Both the position numbers and the translations under genes were made by a program. This document shows, in pieces, positions 1 through 7,912 of a stretch of 64,000 nt of DNA. This stretch comes from an uncultured Bacteroidales bacterium (lineage in GTDB: Bacteria; Bacteroidota; Bacteroidia; Bacteroidales; Bacteroidaceae). Under the pieces are notes generated by a model, which ran no database searches, was not told the DNA's origin, and worked only from the letters and a program-made list of their open reading frames with translations. Position 1 is the first letter of the stretch. The number at the start of each line of letters is the position of its first letter. The DNA is taken from positions 1 to 64,000 of the forward strand of contig CACYYM010000010.1 in assembly GCA_902778625.1 (NCBI GenBank), given 5' to 3'.

Positions 1-117
1 TACGACGATTCCATAAACTGACAAAACAAACACACAACTTTTTTCAAAAAACAATACACTATGCTATACCATACATTATATATAATATACGCGCGCGAGG
101 AAAACAAAGCATCATTG

Positions 118-1116
118 TCAGCAAGCTGAAGAGTTTGGTGAGTTTTCTAAACCCATAAACTTACCAATTATATTTATTGCTGATTCTATATCTTTTTTTG
201 AGCAGAGTTCATGAGGTGTGTGCATATATCTGCATGGTATTGAGACTACTGCTGTTTTTACACCATCTCTATAAAGTTGTATCACGTTTGCATCTGTTCC
301 TGTTGCGTATGGACTTGCCTCTACTTGATACATAATCTTGTGCTTGATTGCCGTTTCTTCAAGACTCTCAAATAGTGCCGGATAGACATTGGGGCCTTTT
401 GCCAAAACACATCCTTCACCCAACTTGATATCTCCATCACGAAAAACATTCATAGTGGGATAATCAGTGGCATGAGTAACGTCTACGCAGATACAAATAT
501 CAGGTTTTATCGAATGAGCCACAACAGAAGCGCCTCTCATACCAATCTCTTCATGATTTGAGGCAACAAAATACACATCCCATGGAATGTTTGCTTCACA
601 AAATTGCTCTGCCAATTTTAGCAGCACATTCAGTCCTACTTGATCGTCAAAATAAGATCCTGTAATAAGGTCATTTGGCAGTTCCTCATAGTCTGCACAA
701 AAGAAAGCATAATCTCCTTTGCTGACCATCTGTGATGCTTCTGCCCGACTCTTTGCGCCTATATCTATCCACAGATTCTCATAAGCGACCTTGACGTTCT
801 GTTCTTCTCGTGTCAGATGAATTGGTTTTTTACCTATGATGCCAACAACTTCGTTATCCTTATGCCTTATTACAACTTTCCTTGCTTGGAGAATTAGAGT
901 ATCTATACAACCTGCAGGTTTTACATAAAGGAAACCATTTTCATCAATATGAGTTATCATAAGGCGCACCACATCATGGTGAGCAATTAACATGATTCTC
1001 TTTCCCATACCTGGCTTGTGGGCAACGATGTTACCTAAAACGTCATTATAAACTTCGCCCACGAAAGGATTAATCTTATCAGAAAAGGCTTTATAAGACA
1101 TAAAAGTATTATTCAT
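118..1116 (-). CDS. M42 family metallo-aminopeptidase, short N-terminus
   Basis: 332 aa. M42 enzymes (TET aminopeptidase/FrvX type) are two-metal exopeptidases that trim peptides from the N-terminus in the cytoplasm. The family's metal ligands can be read: H46-x-D48 (AHHD), the DD at 157-158, E189/E190 (NHEEIG), D212 (VDVTHA) and H299 (YMHTP). All appear kept. The protein starts at a point that normally lies about 25 residues into the family; the usual GxSGYEDEVR-like N-terminal helix is missing. The start codon overlaps the stop of the 112-aa gene by 4 bp (ATGA), so translation is probably coupled. It is the last gene of the radical SAM cassette, so a natural guess is that it trims or degrades the leader of the 35-aa peptide. 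That role is inference. A housekeeping peptidase caught in the operon is the alternative. Confidence 0.88.
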   Translation of the reverse strand: MNNTFMSYKAFSDKINPFVGEVYNDVLGNIVAHKPGMGKRIMLIAHHDVVRLMITHIDENGFLYVKPAGCIDTLILQARKVVIRHKDNEVVGIIGKKPIHLTREEQNVKVAYENLWIDIGAKSRAEASQMVSKGDYAFFCADYEELPNDLITGSYFDDQVGLNVLLKLAEQFCEANIPWDVYFVASNHEEIGMRGASVVAHSIKPDICICVDVTHATDYPTMNVFRDGDIKLGEGCVLAKGPNVYPALFESLEETAIKHKIMYQVEASPYATGTDANVIQLYRDGVKTAVVSIPCRYMHTPHELCSKKDIESAINIIGKFMGLENSPNSSAC

Positions 1117-1451
1117 TTCTCAGGATATGTTTTGTCTGGTCCGTATTTATTTTGCTCAAAAGATTCTTTCCGGGAAATGTCCGCTGTCTCTGTCAGTTTG
1201 TTTTTACTGGCTTCTGCATTTAGAGCTCCATCAATGGCAAACAAATCTTCCACATTATTTGAGGTTAGCGAATGTTCTCTGCCATCATCACATACAATGG
1301 TACCGCTATCTTTTCCACAACGTTCTTTCAAGTTCATCTGCATTAACGGAATTAATGCTTTTTTCCTTTCATCTGTAGTTTTTCTACAGGAATACTCTGC
1401 CTTAAAATCGTCAAACTGCTTTTTCGATCTTCTAAACTCTTCTTTTCCCAT
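1113..1451 (-). CDS. hypothetical protein of the radical SAM cassette (112 aa)
   Basis: 112 aa, not recognised. It is highly charged (Lys/Glu/Asp-rich) with three Cys, no signal peptide and no membrane segment, so it is probably a small cytoplasmic protein. The N-terminal half looks helical (KKQFDDFKAEYSCRKTTDER). The C-terminal 40 residues are polar and probably disordered. It lies between the 35-codon peptide gene and the M42 peptidase, overlapping the latter by 4 bp, so it is surely co-transcribed and translationally coupled. In context it could be a partner or chaperone for the maturase, an immunity factor, or a larger second substrate. Nothing in the sequence chooses between these. A plus-strand reading frame of the same length over this interval is its shadow. 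Confidence 0.7.
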   Translation of the reverse strand: MGKEEFRRSKKQFDDFKAEYSCRKTTDERKKALIPLMQMNLKERCGKDSGTIVCDDGREHSLTSNNVEDLFAIDGALNAEASKNKLTETADISRKESFEQNKYGPDKTYPEK

Positions 1452-1480
1452 AATGAAATTTCTATGTTAAAAATATAATG

Positions 1481-1506
1481 CATAGGGAAGTAAAATCTTC
1501 CCTATG
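1481..1506 (-). terminator. hairpin just after the 35-codon peptide gene
   Basis: Perfect 10-bp inverted repeat, CATAGGGAAG and CTTCCCTATG, with a 6-nt loop. It lies 17 nt past the peptide stop codon. On the minus strand it is followed by CATTATATTTTT. This could be a leaky terminator or an mRNA-stabilising hairpin that raises peptide transcript over the downstream genes, an arrangement common after RiPP precursor genes. The T run does not directly abut the stem, so termination may be partial. Confidence 0.55.
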
Positions 1507-1523
1507 CTTAGCTCTTGCAGTCA

Positions 1524-1631
1524 TCAGAACGCCAATCTGTACTGAATGCCGCAATCGAACTCACTCAACTGAGGGCATCCACTTGCAGTCGTCACCTTAG
1601 AAGCTGCACTAACATTCAAATCTACTTTCAT
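1524..1631 (-). CDS. candidate RiPP precursor peptide (35 aa)
   Basis: Short gene of 35 codons plus TGA, found by reading the 228-nt gap between the radical SAM gene and the 112-aa gene. The first 16 residues, MKVDLNVSAASKVTTA, are Cys-free and leader-like. The remaining 19 residues carry Cys19 and Cys27, a Pro, and the aromatic segments FDCG (25-28) and QYRLAF (30-35), ending in Phe directly before the stop. It starts 47 nt after the maturase stop and is followed by a strong hairpin. Size, Cys/aromatic-rich C-terminal half and position beside a SPASM radical SAM enzyme with an N-terminal extension are what is expected of a RiPP precursor. There is no GG leader motif. The ribosome site is weak, as is usual in this phylum. 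The chemistry installed (thioether, cyclophane or other) cannot be told from sequence. Confidence 0.65.
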   Translation of the reverse strand: MKVDLNVSAASKVTTASGCPQLSEFDCGIQYRLAF

Positions 1632-1678
1632 AGTTCTATCTGTTATCGGTTATAGTGATGTTTCTTGGGGAACCACAT

Positions 1679-3244
1679 TTACCCACCTACCTTCAATCTC
1701 GTATCGCTATAATCGTGTAGCGAACTTTCACGTTGTATTTTCATTGGAACGAAGTCAGGCAATTCATTCAGGCGCTCTCTCAAGGATTTACCTTCTAAAG
1801 GGTCATACCCAGCCATCATTTTTTGTGCCAATTCGTATCTTGCTTTTGCCATGGAGCAATTAACTTCTCCTGCTTTCAGGGGATTGCCATGCTCTATGAA
1901 GTTATTTCCTGGACAAAGATTACAGTATGCACAATAATCATGTCGCCCACAATCTTCATAGTCATTTAGACTCAATCCCAGCCAATACTTTCTTTCCTCA
2001 CTTCCATTTATTATATCCAAGATGTTTTGTTCCCTAAGATTCCCGAACAACGTATGGAAAGCACAACAAGGGATGACATTACCTTCGGGTGTAATGCACA
2101 ATGAATTGTCTCCTGCACCACAAGGATTTCTCGTCATCAGTTTCTCTTGTCCACCGTAGTTTGGGGCTTCCTTACCTACATACAATGGCACATTGTCATC
2201 TCGCAGGACAATCTCCATTTCTTCTGGCGTCATGCGAAGATATTTGCTGACACATCTGTCACCTTCTATGGAATCAGACAGATTTACTTCAAATTGAGGT
2301 ACAACGCCATATTGCTTGGCAATGTCTGCCACCATATAATATGACTTCACATTCGGGCGCATTACACAGCATTTCAAATTCATCGGAACTGCGAGGGAAG
2401 ATAATTGCCGCACAACTGACATTGAACGCTCCCACGAACCTGGTATCCGAGTGATATAGTCATGCACATCTGGAAGTCCGCTATAGATGGAAACGCCTAC
2501 CAATCGAGGATAGTAATTGGCCAGTCGCTCCACATCCTTTATGATACGCTGTCCATTAGTAAACACATCGAAAGCTACACCTTTATTATATAGATAGTCT
2601 ATGATGTCCCATGCAAAGGGCTTCGAGAATGGGTCGCCACCTGTTAGACAGATTTTAAATAATCCCTGCTCATACAGTTCATCTATCAGCCTCTTATAAT
2701 CCTCCCATTGCAACTCTTGCCTATCTCCACGAGCACTCTTCTCATTATCATTGCGAGTCGCACCCTCGTTATAACAATGGATACATTTCTCACTACAATT
2801 GTAAGTCAATTCAAACATTGCGCTGGTTATGCCACCAACCTTTTCTGTATACTTCTGCTCTGCATTCGAAAAGGCATAAGGAAGTTTTTCTTGGGTAGTT
2901 TTTTCGATGGTCTGCTCTTGTTGGCGATTGTATTCAGAGACTCTTTTACGATAATCAGAAATGACTTCAGACGTTGGATATATAGATGAGACTATACCCA
3001 TCTGCTCCAATTGCTTGAAAAATGGGATTAGACTTTCTAATGCGATATTCAACTTAGATGCAATGGATTCCAGAGCAAACTCTCTGTTTCTTGGAACCGT
3101 AAGTATTTCCCCAATAACCATTGCAGAATAACTTTCAAAGAAGTAACTCATCCCTGCTATAAGATTATAGTAAATAGCAGATTGCGATTTCTCGTGGTAT
3201 CTGCCACAAGTCCAAATAGGACGATAGTATTTGTGCTTACACAT
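1679..3244 (-). CDS. radical SAM/SPASM peptide maturase with N-terminal extension
   Basis: 521 aa. Residues about 1-90 form a small helical domain (YYNLIAGMSYFFESYSA, then a winged-helix-like stretch) that resembles a PqqD-like RiPP recognition element, though degenerate. The radical SAM core holds the [4Fe-4S] motif C150-x3-C154-x2-C157 and the SAM-binding TGGDPF at 201. The C-terminal SPASM domain has C375, C383, C393/C394 (G-x4-C at 388-393), C432, C438, C441, C444 and C463 for two auxiliary clusters. Such enzymes cross-link or epimerise peptide side chains. The next gene downstream is a 35-codon peptide, its likely substrate, followed by a 112-aa protein and an M42 peptidase. The gene is visibly richer in A/T than genes from 4 kb on, suggesting transfer. 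Anaerobic sulfatase-type or heme d1-type activities are alternatives, less likely given the N-terminal domain and the adjacent peptide. Confidence 0.87.
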   Translation of the reverse strand: MCKHKYYRPIWTCGRYHEKSQSAIYYNLIAGMSYFFESYSAMVIGEILTVPRNREFALESIASKLNIALESLIPFFKQLEQMGIVSSIYPTSEVISDYRKRVSEYNRQQEQTIEKTTQEKLPYAFSNAEQKYTEKVGGITSAMFELTYNCSEKCIHCYNEGATRNDNEKSARGDRQELQWEDYKRLIDELYEQGLFKICLTGGDPFSKPFAWDIIDYLYNKGVAFDVFTNGQRIIKDVERLANYYPRLVGVSIYSGLPDVHDYITRIPGSWERSMSVVRQLSSLAVPMNLKCCVMRPNVKSYYMVADIAKQYGVVPQFEVNLSDSIEGDRCVSKYLRMTPEEMEIVLRDDNVPLYVGKEAPNYGGQEKLMTRNPCGAGDNSLCITPEGNVIPCCAFHTLFGNLREQNILDIINGSEERKYWLGLSLNDYEDCGRHDYCAYCNLCPGNNFIEHGNPLKAGEVNCSMAKARYELAQKMMAGYDPLEGKSLRERLNELPDFVPMKIQRESSLHDYSDTRLKVGG

Positions 3245-3535
3245 AAGCTAATCCATTTCCTATGGCTCTTAGGAGAGATTTTTATTAGTATGTTTCAGGC
3301 ATACAAAGAAAGTGTGAGCCAAATAGAACTATATTCCCTGCTTGGCTCTGGACTGCCTGGATATGAATATAGAAAAACGGCTCACACCCTTGACAGTATA
3401 TACACAAGTATATAATCCATCGAAGGGAGGACGTTTTTTGTCTATCCCAATATCCAGTGAATTGTCCAGATTCAGCAGGTGGAACAGCGCTAAACGCTTC
3501 CTCAATATGTCTGTCGCAGATTCTTTACGACGATG
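3245..3535 (-). promoter_or_regulatory. long structured 5' leader of the radical SAM gene
   Basis: About 290 nt lie between the probable promoter and the maturase start. It contains nested inverted repeats: an outer 9-bp stem (3312-3320 with 3379-3387, GTGTGAGCC/GGCTCACAC) enclosing an 8-bp stem (3329-3336 with 3365-3372, CTATATTC/GAATATAG). A separate 7-bp hairpin lies at 3397-3403/3408-3414, and a small GTATG/CATAC hairpin at 3289-3305. This much pairing in an untranslated leader suggests a cis-acting RNA or attenuator controlling the cassette. No known riboswitch class is recognised. An overlapping 69-codon frame begins inside the promoter and is probably not a gene. Confidence 0.45.
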
Positions 3536-3543
3536 CAAATATA
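3536..3543 (-). promoter_or_regulatory. -7 element TATATTTG for the radical SAM cassette
   Basis: On the minus strand this reads TATATTTG, matching the Bacteroidetes -7 consensus TAnnTTTG. No TTTG sits at the ideal 19-21 nt distance; the nearest (3557-3560) is 13 nt away, so the promoter is imperfect. It would give the roughly 290-nt leader. Confidence 0.45.
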
Positions 3544-3998
3544 TAATTTATTTAAGCAAAAACATTCGAGTGGTATTATTTTTTTTTACAATAATGCCTC
3601 TTTTTTAAAAAAACACACATAATTATCTATTTAATAGAGTATTCTTTTCGGTCAAATGCAGCATATCTCATCCATTAATCTAAGCAAAATCAAAAACACT
3701 CATCACTCATCAGGTTTGGGGGTTAATGTAATGTATATCAACAACATAGAACATGACGAGTGCATGATGAGTCGTCAGGAACTCATCAGGGTGTTAACTT
3801 CTGATTGTCAAATGATTAGGACAAAATATGATGAGTGACGAGTAAAATGCAATTTTTTTCAAAATTTCGCAATCTGCCTACATGCCTACATAGATATGGC
3901 TTAAGTTCAAGTGATTCAAGAGTTTAAGTGAATTCAAGCCTACACAAAGCCTACACAAAGCCTAAGCCTACATAGTGCCTACATTATGATTCTTCTCC
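3544..3998. other. non-coding, A/T-rich stretch with short direct repeats
   Basis: No convincing gene. It holds several copies of ACTCATCA/TGATGAGT (about 3696-3840, both orientations) and six copies of GCCTACA (3876-3982). A 60-codon plus-strand frame at 3656-3838 has no recognisable domain and is interrupted by these repeats. It looks like decayed or recombined sequence at the edge of the A/T-rich radical SAM cassette. I see no terminator or promoter for the plus strand here. Confidence 0.4.
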
Positions 3999-4106
3999 AA
4001 ACTCGGCACGTTAAGTTGGCAAACTCGGCACGTTAAGTTGACAAACTCGGCACGTTAAGTTGGCAAACTCGGCACGTTAAGTTGACAAACTCGGCACGTT
4101 AAGTTG
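3999..4106. repeat. tandem array, five 22-bp units
   Basis: Five head-to-tail copies of a 22-bp unit (3999, 4021, 4043, 4065, 4087) with core CTCGGCACGTTAAGTTG. Units alternate GGC and GAC at their 3' end, so the array grew as a 44-bp dimer. There are no unique spacers, so it is not CRISPR. It ends 17 bp from the stop of the transporter gene. Related 22-bp arrays occur at 19178 and 52504. Confidence 0.9.
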
Positions 4107-4123
4107 ATTTGCCTTGCCCTGCG

Positions 4124-5827
4124 TCACACGAAGCAAAGCAGCAGGATGATGAGCTGTGCCGTAAGGATGCGGAGGAACATGCTGAGAGGATAGACTGTGC
4201 TATAGCCGACGGCTGGGGCATCGTTGCCTGCTGTCTGGTTGGCAAAGGCGAGTGCTGGCGGGTCGGTACAGCTGCCGGCTATCATGCCCATCAGGGTGAA
4301 GTAGTTCACTTTGTAGAACAGTCTTGCCACGATTCCAACGATAAGGATTGGCAGAATGGTAATCAAGAAGCCGCACCAGACATAGGTCAGTCCATCGCCT
4401 TCAATGACGGTGTTGACGAAGCTTGCTCCTGCCTTGATTCCTACACTGGCAAGGAAGAGTGCGAGACCTATCTCGCGAAGCATGAGGTTGGCACTCGTGG
4501 TGGTATAAGCGACGAGTTTTGCCTTGTATCCGAAGCGTCCGATGAGAATGGCTACGATGAGAGGTCCCCCTGCCAGACCAAGCTTGACGGGCGTCGGGAC
4601 ACCAGGAATGGCAAAGGGTATTGCGCCAAAGATGATCCCGACAAAGATGCCGATAAAGATAGCGGAGAGATTAGGATGGTCGAGGCTTTTGACGCTGTTG
4701 CCCATCTTATGAGCCACACGGTCGACGGCATCTTCTGGTCCGACACAGACAATGCGGTCGCCTATCTGCATCCGAAGGTTGCGCTCTGCAAAGAGGTCCA
4801 TATCGCCACGACGGATTCTTGTGACGTTGACGCCATAGACAGAACTGAAGTGCATTTGTCCAAACGTCTTTCCGTTCATCGACGGCTGAGTAACAAGTAT
4901 GTTTTTGCTGACCATCGGCACGTCTTGTTCTTGCCACTCTACCGTCTCCTCAGGTCCGATGAATACACGGATTGCTTCAGCATCGTCCTGGGCACAAGTG
5001 ATGAACATCTTGTCTCCTTCGGAGATGATGGTATCACGATTGGGGATGCTGACGTGTCCGTTCTGTAAAATACGGCTGCAAACAAAGTCGCGACCAAGGA
5101 ATTGACGCACCTGCAGAATTGTCCTGCCTGCAAGATAGGCGTTCTTCACCACGAGGGTCATGCGATGCGGAGTGGCGTGAGGATTGGCTGCCTGCTCTTC
5201 TTCGATCTGCTTCTGCTCGTCCTTCAGACTGATGCGGCAAAGGAAACGAAGGGCGATGGTTGCACCTATAATGCCCAGAACGCCAAGAGGATAGGCACAA
5301 GCATAGCCGTTGGCAATAGCCGGAGCACTTGCTCCGAAGACCTGATTGCAGGCTTCCGTAGCGGCACCAAGGCCTGGGGTGTTCGTGATGGCTCCACAAA
5401 GCACACCCACCATCATGGCAAGCTTGCTTGAGTTCTCGGCATCTGCGGCTCCTCCGTCGTAGAAAACAAGGAAGTAAAGACCGATGCAGCAAAGGACGTT
5501 GAGCAGTACGATGCTCATCGCCATCAGGTTCAGCTGGACGCCTCCCTTCTTGAAACTCTCAAAGAAGCCCGGTCCAACTTGTAAGCCGATGCAATAGACG
5601 AAGAGAATCAGTCCGAAGTCCTGAATGAACGTCAGCACATTGTAGGTTCCCGTGAAGCCGAAATGTCCGGCCACGATGCCTGCGAAAAGCACGAACGTGA
5701 CACCCAGAGAGATGCCTCCCACCTTAATGCGACCCAAACCAATACCAACGGAAATGACCAACGCATAGAGCAAAACGATGTGAGCCACGCTGTCGGTCGA
5801 TGAGAATAAAGGCTGCAACCAGTCCAT
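4124..5827 (-). CDS. AspT/YidE/YbjL family transporter (putative amino-acid:amino-acid exchanger)
   Basis: 567 aa inner-membrane protein with the family's symmetrical layout: about five hydrophobic helices (residues 15-190), two TrkA-C-like cytoplasmic domains (about 215-380, e.g. [18 protein letters not shown] and [13 protein letters not shown]), and a second block of five to six helices (about 390-567). The paired motifs [13 protein letters not shown] in the first half and [14 protein letters not shown] in the second are the duplicated signature of the aspartate:alanine exchanger family. The substrate cannot be read; Bacteroidetes members are usually annotated only as putative transporters. 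It stands alone: repeats lie downstream and a 292-bp gap separates it from divergent mutA. Confidence 0.88.
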   Translation of the reverse strand: MDWLQPLFSSTDSVAHIVLLYALVISVGIGLGRIKVGGISLGVTFVLFAGIVAGHFGFTGTYNVLTFIQDFGLILFVYCIGLQVGPGFFESFKKGGVQLNLMAMSIVLLNVLCCIGLYFLVFYDGGAADAENSSKLAMMVGVLCGAITNTPGLGAATEACNQVFGASAPAIANGYACAYPLGVLGIIGATIALRFLCRISLKDEQKQIEEEQAANPHATPHRMTLVVKNAYLAGRTILQVRQFLGRDFVCSRILQNGHVSIPNRDTIISEGDKMFITCAQDDAEAIRVFIGPEETVEWQEQDVPMVSKNILVTQPSMNGKTFGQMHFSSVYGVNVTRIRRGDMDLFAERNLRMQIGDRIVCVGPEDAVDRVAHKMGNSVKSLDHPNLSAIFIGIFVGIIFGAIPFAIPGVPTPVKLGLAGGPLIVAILIGRFGYKAKLVAYTTTSANLMLREIGLALFLASVGIKAGASFVNTVIEGDGLTYVWCGFLITILPILIVGIVARLFYKVNYFTLMGMIAGSCTDPPALAFANQTAGNDAPAVGYSTVYPLSMFLRILTAQLIILLLCFV

Positions 5828-5947
5828 GAAATATCGAATTTAATGGGAAGTAAATAGGGGAGTTAATCCGCTTCGCTCATGGAAGTAAACTTGCTTCGCT
5901 CGCGGACGAGACTTCCTCTTTTACTTCTTTTTTCCCTTTTTCGGCTG

Positions 5948-5955
5948 CAAAGGTA
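5948..5955 (-). promoter_or_regulatory. -7 element for the AspT-type transporter
   Basis: Minus-strand TACCTTTG, a match to TAnnTTTG. No clear -33 TTTG is seen. It would leave a leader of about 110 nt containing two CTTCGCTC copies. Confidence 0.45.
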
Positions 5956-6061
5956 CGAAAAGATTAGGGAATAGGGAATAGGAAACAGGGAAAAAGTGCG
6001 AAAATGCCAATTAAACGAATAATTTTTCAATGTTCAATGTTCAATGTTCAATAATTCTTCG

Positions 6062-6069
6062 TACCTTTG
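6062..6069 (+). promoter_or_regulatory. -7 element for mutAB
   Basis: TACCTTTG lies 51 nt upstream of the mutA start. No TTTG is present at -33. Directly upstream, CAATGTT is repeated in tandem three times (6028-6048). Confidence 0.55.
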
Positions 6070-6119
6070 TGCGCCTTTAAGCATAAACACACATAACAAC
6101 ATATTTTAATTAATAACTT

Positions 6120-7910
6120 ATGGCAGATAGTAAAGAAAAACTCTTTTCTGATTTTACTGCGCCCAGTCGTCAGGAATGGCGCGACAAGATTGAGGTAGAC
6201 CTCAAGGGAGCAGACTATCAGAAGAAAATGGTATGGAGAACCAATGAAGGTTTCAGCATGGAGCCCTTCTACCTGAAGGAAGATGTGGATAAGCTGCCGC
6301 TTGTCAATGCTCTCCCAGGCGAGTTCCCCTACGTTCGCGGCAATAAAGCCGCAGACAACGAATGGTATGTCCGTCAGGACATCAAGTGCGAATGCCCCAA
6401 GGAAGCCAACGCCAAGGCGCTCGACATCCTGAACAAGGGCGTGACAAGCCTCGGCTTCTGCATCCCCTCTGAGAAGGTTAGTGCAGATTACATCGAGACT
6501 TTGCTCGAAGGTATCTACGTGGATTGCGTTGAGCTGAACTTCTGCACTTGCCAATGCAAGGCGCTTGAGCTCGCTCAAATCCTCGTGGCTTACTTCCAGA
6601 AGAAGGGTGCTGACGCAGAAAAGGTTGAAGGCAGCCTCAGCTTCGACCCGCTGGAGAAGATGCTCATGAAGGGTAAGGACACGACCGAGAAGCTGAAGGA
6701 TGCGAAGGCACTTGTTGAGGCATTTGCCGCCTATCCCAAGTTCCGTCCTATCGCTGTGAATGCCTACAAGCTCACCAACGCCGGTGCTTACAGCTACCAA
6801 GACCTCGGCTATGCTCTCGCTTGGGGTAACGAGTACCTGGCAGAGCTGACAGAGGCAGGCGTGGCTCCTGAGCTTGCAGCACAGAGCATCAAGTTCAACC
6901 TTGGCATCAACGGTGTTTACTTCATGGAGATTGCAAAACTGCGCGCCGCTCGTATGCTGTGGGCACAGATTGTCAGTCAGTACACCGCTTGCAAGGAGAG
7001 CGCCAAGATGCACGTTTGTGCTTTCACGACAACCTACAACCAGACACTTTTCGACAGCTATGTCAACATGCTCCGCTCGCAGACTGAGACCATGTCTGCA
7101 GCCCTCGGAGGTGTGGAGAGCATCGTCGTGACACCGTTCGACGAGCCTTACGAAGTGCCGACAGAATTCGCAGAGCGCATTGCCCGCAATCAGCAGCTGT
7201 TGCTGAAGGACGAGTGCCACTTCGATCGCATGGTCGATGTTGCTGGCGGCTCTTACTTCATCGAGGAGCTCACGACCGCTCTCGCAGGTCAAGCTTGGAA
7301 GCTTTTCCTCGCTGTTGAGGAAGAAGGTGGCTTCCTGGCAGCTGCAAAGGCAGGTTCCGTGCAGAAGACTATCAACGAAACAAACGCTACTCGTCATGCT
7401 AATGCCGACAAGCGCAAAGAGTTCCTGCTCGGCACGAACCAGTTCCCCAACTTCACCGAGAAGAGCGAAGGCAAGGAACCCGTCGAGTGCTGCTGCAAGA
7501 GCAGCTGCGGCTGCGAGAGCGAGATTCCTGCCATCAAGACATCTCGTCTGGCAAGCGACTTCGAAGCACTCCGCCTCAAGACAGAGAAGGCTGCGAAGGT
7601 GCCCGTTGCATTCCTGGCCGCTGCAGGTTATCAGGTTATCGACAACCTCGGCTTTAAGACCGTAGAGGAAGGTGTTGACGCAGCCCTTGCCGCAGGTGCT
7701 GACATCGTTGTCATCTGCTCAAGCGACGACGAGTATGCAGAATATGCCATCCCTGCCTTCAAGTACCTGAACGGCCGCGCCCTCTACGTTGTAGCAGGTG
7801 CTCCGGCTTGCACGGAAGACCTCAAGGCAGCAGGCATCGAGAACTTTATCCACGTAAGGTCTAACCAGCTTGAGACCTTGAAAGAGTATAACACTAAACT
7901 CGGCATCTAA
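6120..7910 (+). CDS. mutA: methylmalonyl-CoA mutase small (beta) subunit
   Basis: 596 aa. The small subunit pairs with the catalytic large subunit MutB encoded 2 nt downstream. Together they interconvert succinyl-CoA and (R)-methylmalonyl-CoA in the succinate-to-propionate route. The TIM-barrel part spans roughly residues 30-440 ([20 protein letters not shown] at the start, [18 protein letters not shown] at 262). The C-terminal cobalamin-domain fold (about 480-596) lacks the DxHxxG motif, as expected for the non-catalytic subunit. Odd: the linker between the two domains carries a cysteine cluster, C457, C458, C459, C463 and C465 (CCCKSSCGC), which I do not know as a family feature. Confidence 0.95.
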   Translation: MADSKEKLFSDFTAPSRQEWRDKIEVDLKGADYQKKMVWRTNEGFSMEPFYLKEDVDKLPLVNALPGEFPYVRGNKAADNEWYVRQDIKCECPKEANAKALDILNKGVTSLGFCIPSEKVSADYIETLLEGIYVDCVELNFCTCQCKALELAQILVAYFQKKGADAEKVEGSLSFDPLEKMLMKGKDTTEKLKDAKALVEAFAAYPKFRPIAVNAYKLTNAGAYSYQDLGYALAWGNEYLAELTEAGVAPELAAQSIKFNLGINGVYFMEIAKLRAARMLWAQIVSQYTACKESAKMHVCAFTTTYNQTLFDSYVNMLRSQTETMSAALGGVESIVVTPFDEPYEVPTEFAERIARNQQLLLKDECHFDRMVDVAGGSYFIEELTTALAGQAWKLFLAVEEEGGFLAAAKAGSVQKTINETNATRHANADKRKEFLLGTNQFPNFTEKSEGKEPVECCCKSSCGCESEIPAIKTSRLASDFEALRLKTEKAAKVPVAFLAAAGYQVIDNLGFKTVEEGVDAALAAGADIVVICSSDDEYAEYAIPAFKYLNGRALYVVAGAPACTEDLKAAGIENFIHVRSNQLETLKEYNTKLGI

Positions 7911-7912
7911 TT

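Noticed and set aside
1132..1470. Plus-strand 112-codon ORF
   Set aside because: Mirror of the minus-strand 112-aa gene, which has operon context and an overlap with the peptidase gene.
3329..3538. 69-codon minus-strand ORF upstream of the radical SAM gene
   Set aside because: Its ATG lies inside the probable -7 element and the frame covers hairpins of the leader; no known domain. More likely untranslated leader.
3656..3838. 60-codon plus-strand ORF
   Set aside because: Built largely from ACTCATCA-type repeats, no recognisable domain or promoter.
3999..4106. Possible CRISPR array
   Set aside because: Units are contiguous 22-mers with no spacers and no cas genes nearby.
4109..5068. Plus-strand 319-codon ORF across the transporter gene
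   Set aside because: Antisense shadow; the minus strand encodes a full AspT-type transporter.
6048..7397. 449-codon minus-strand ORF over mutA
   Set aside because: Antisense frame opened by codon bias; no domain; mutA is certain.
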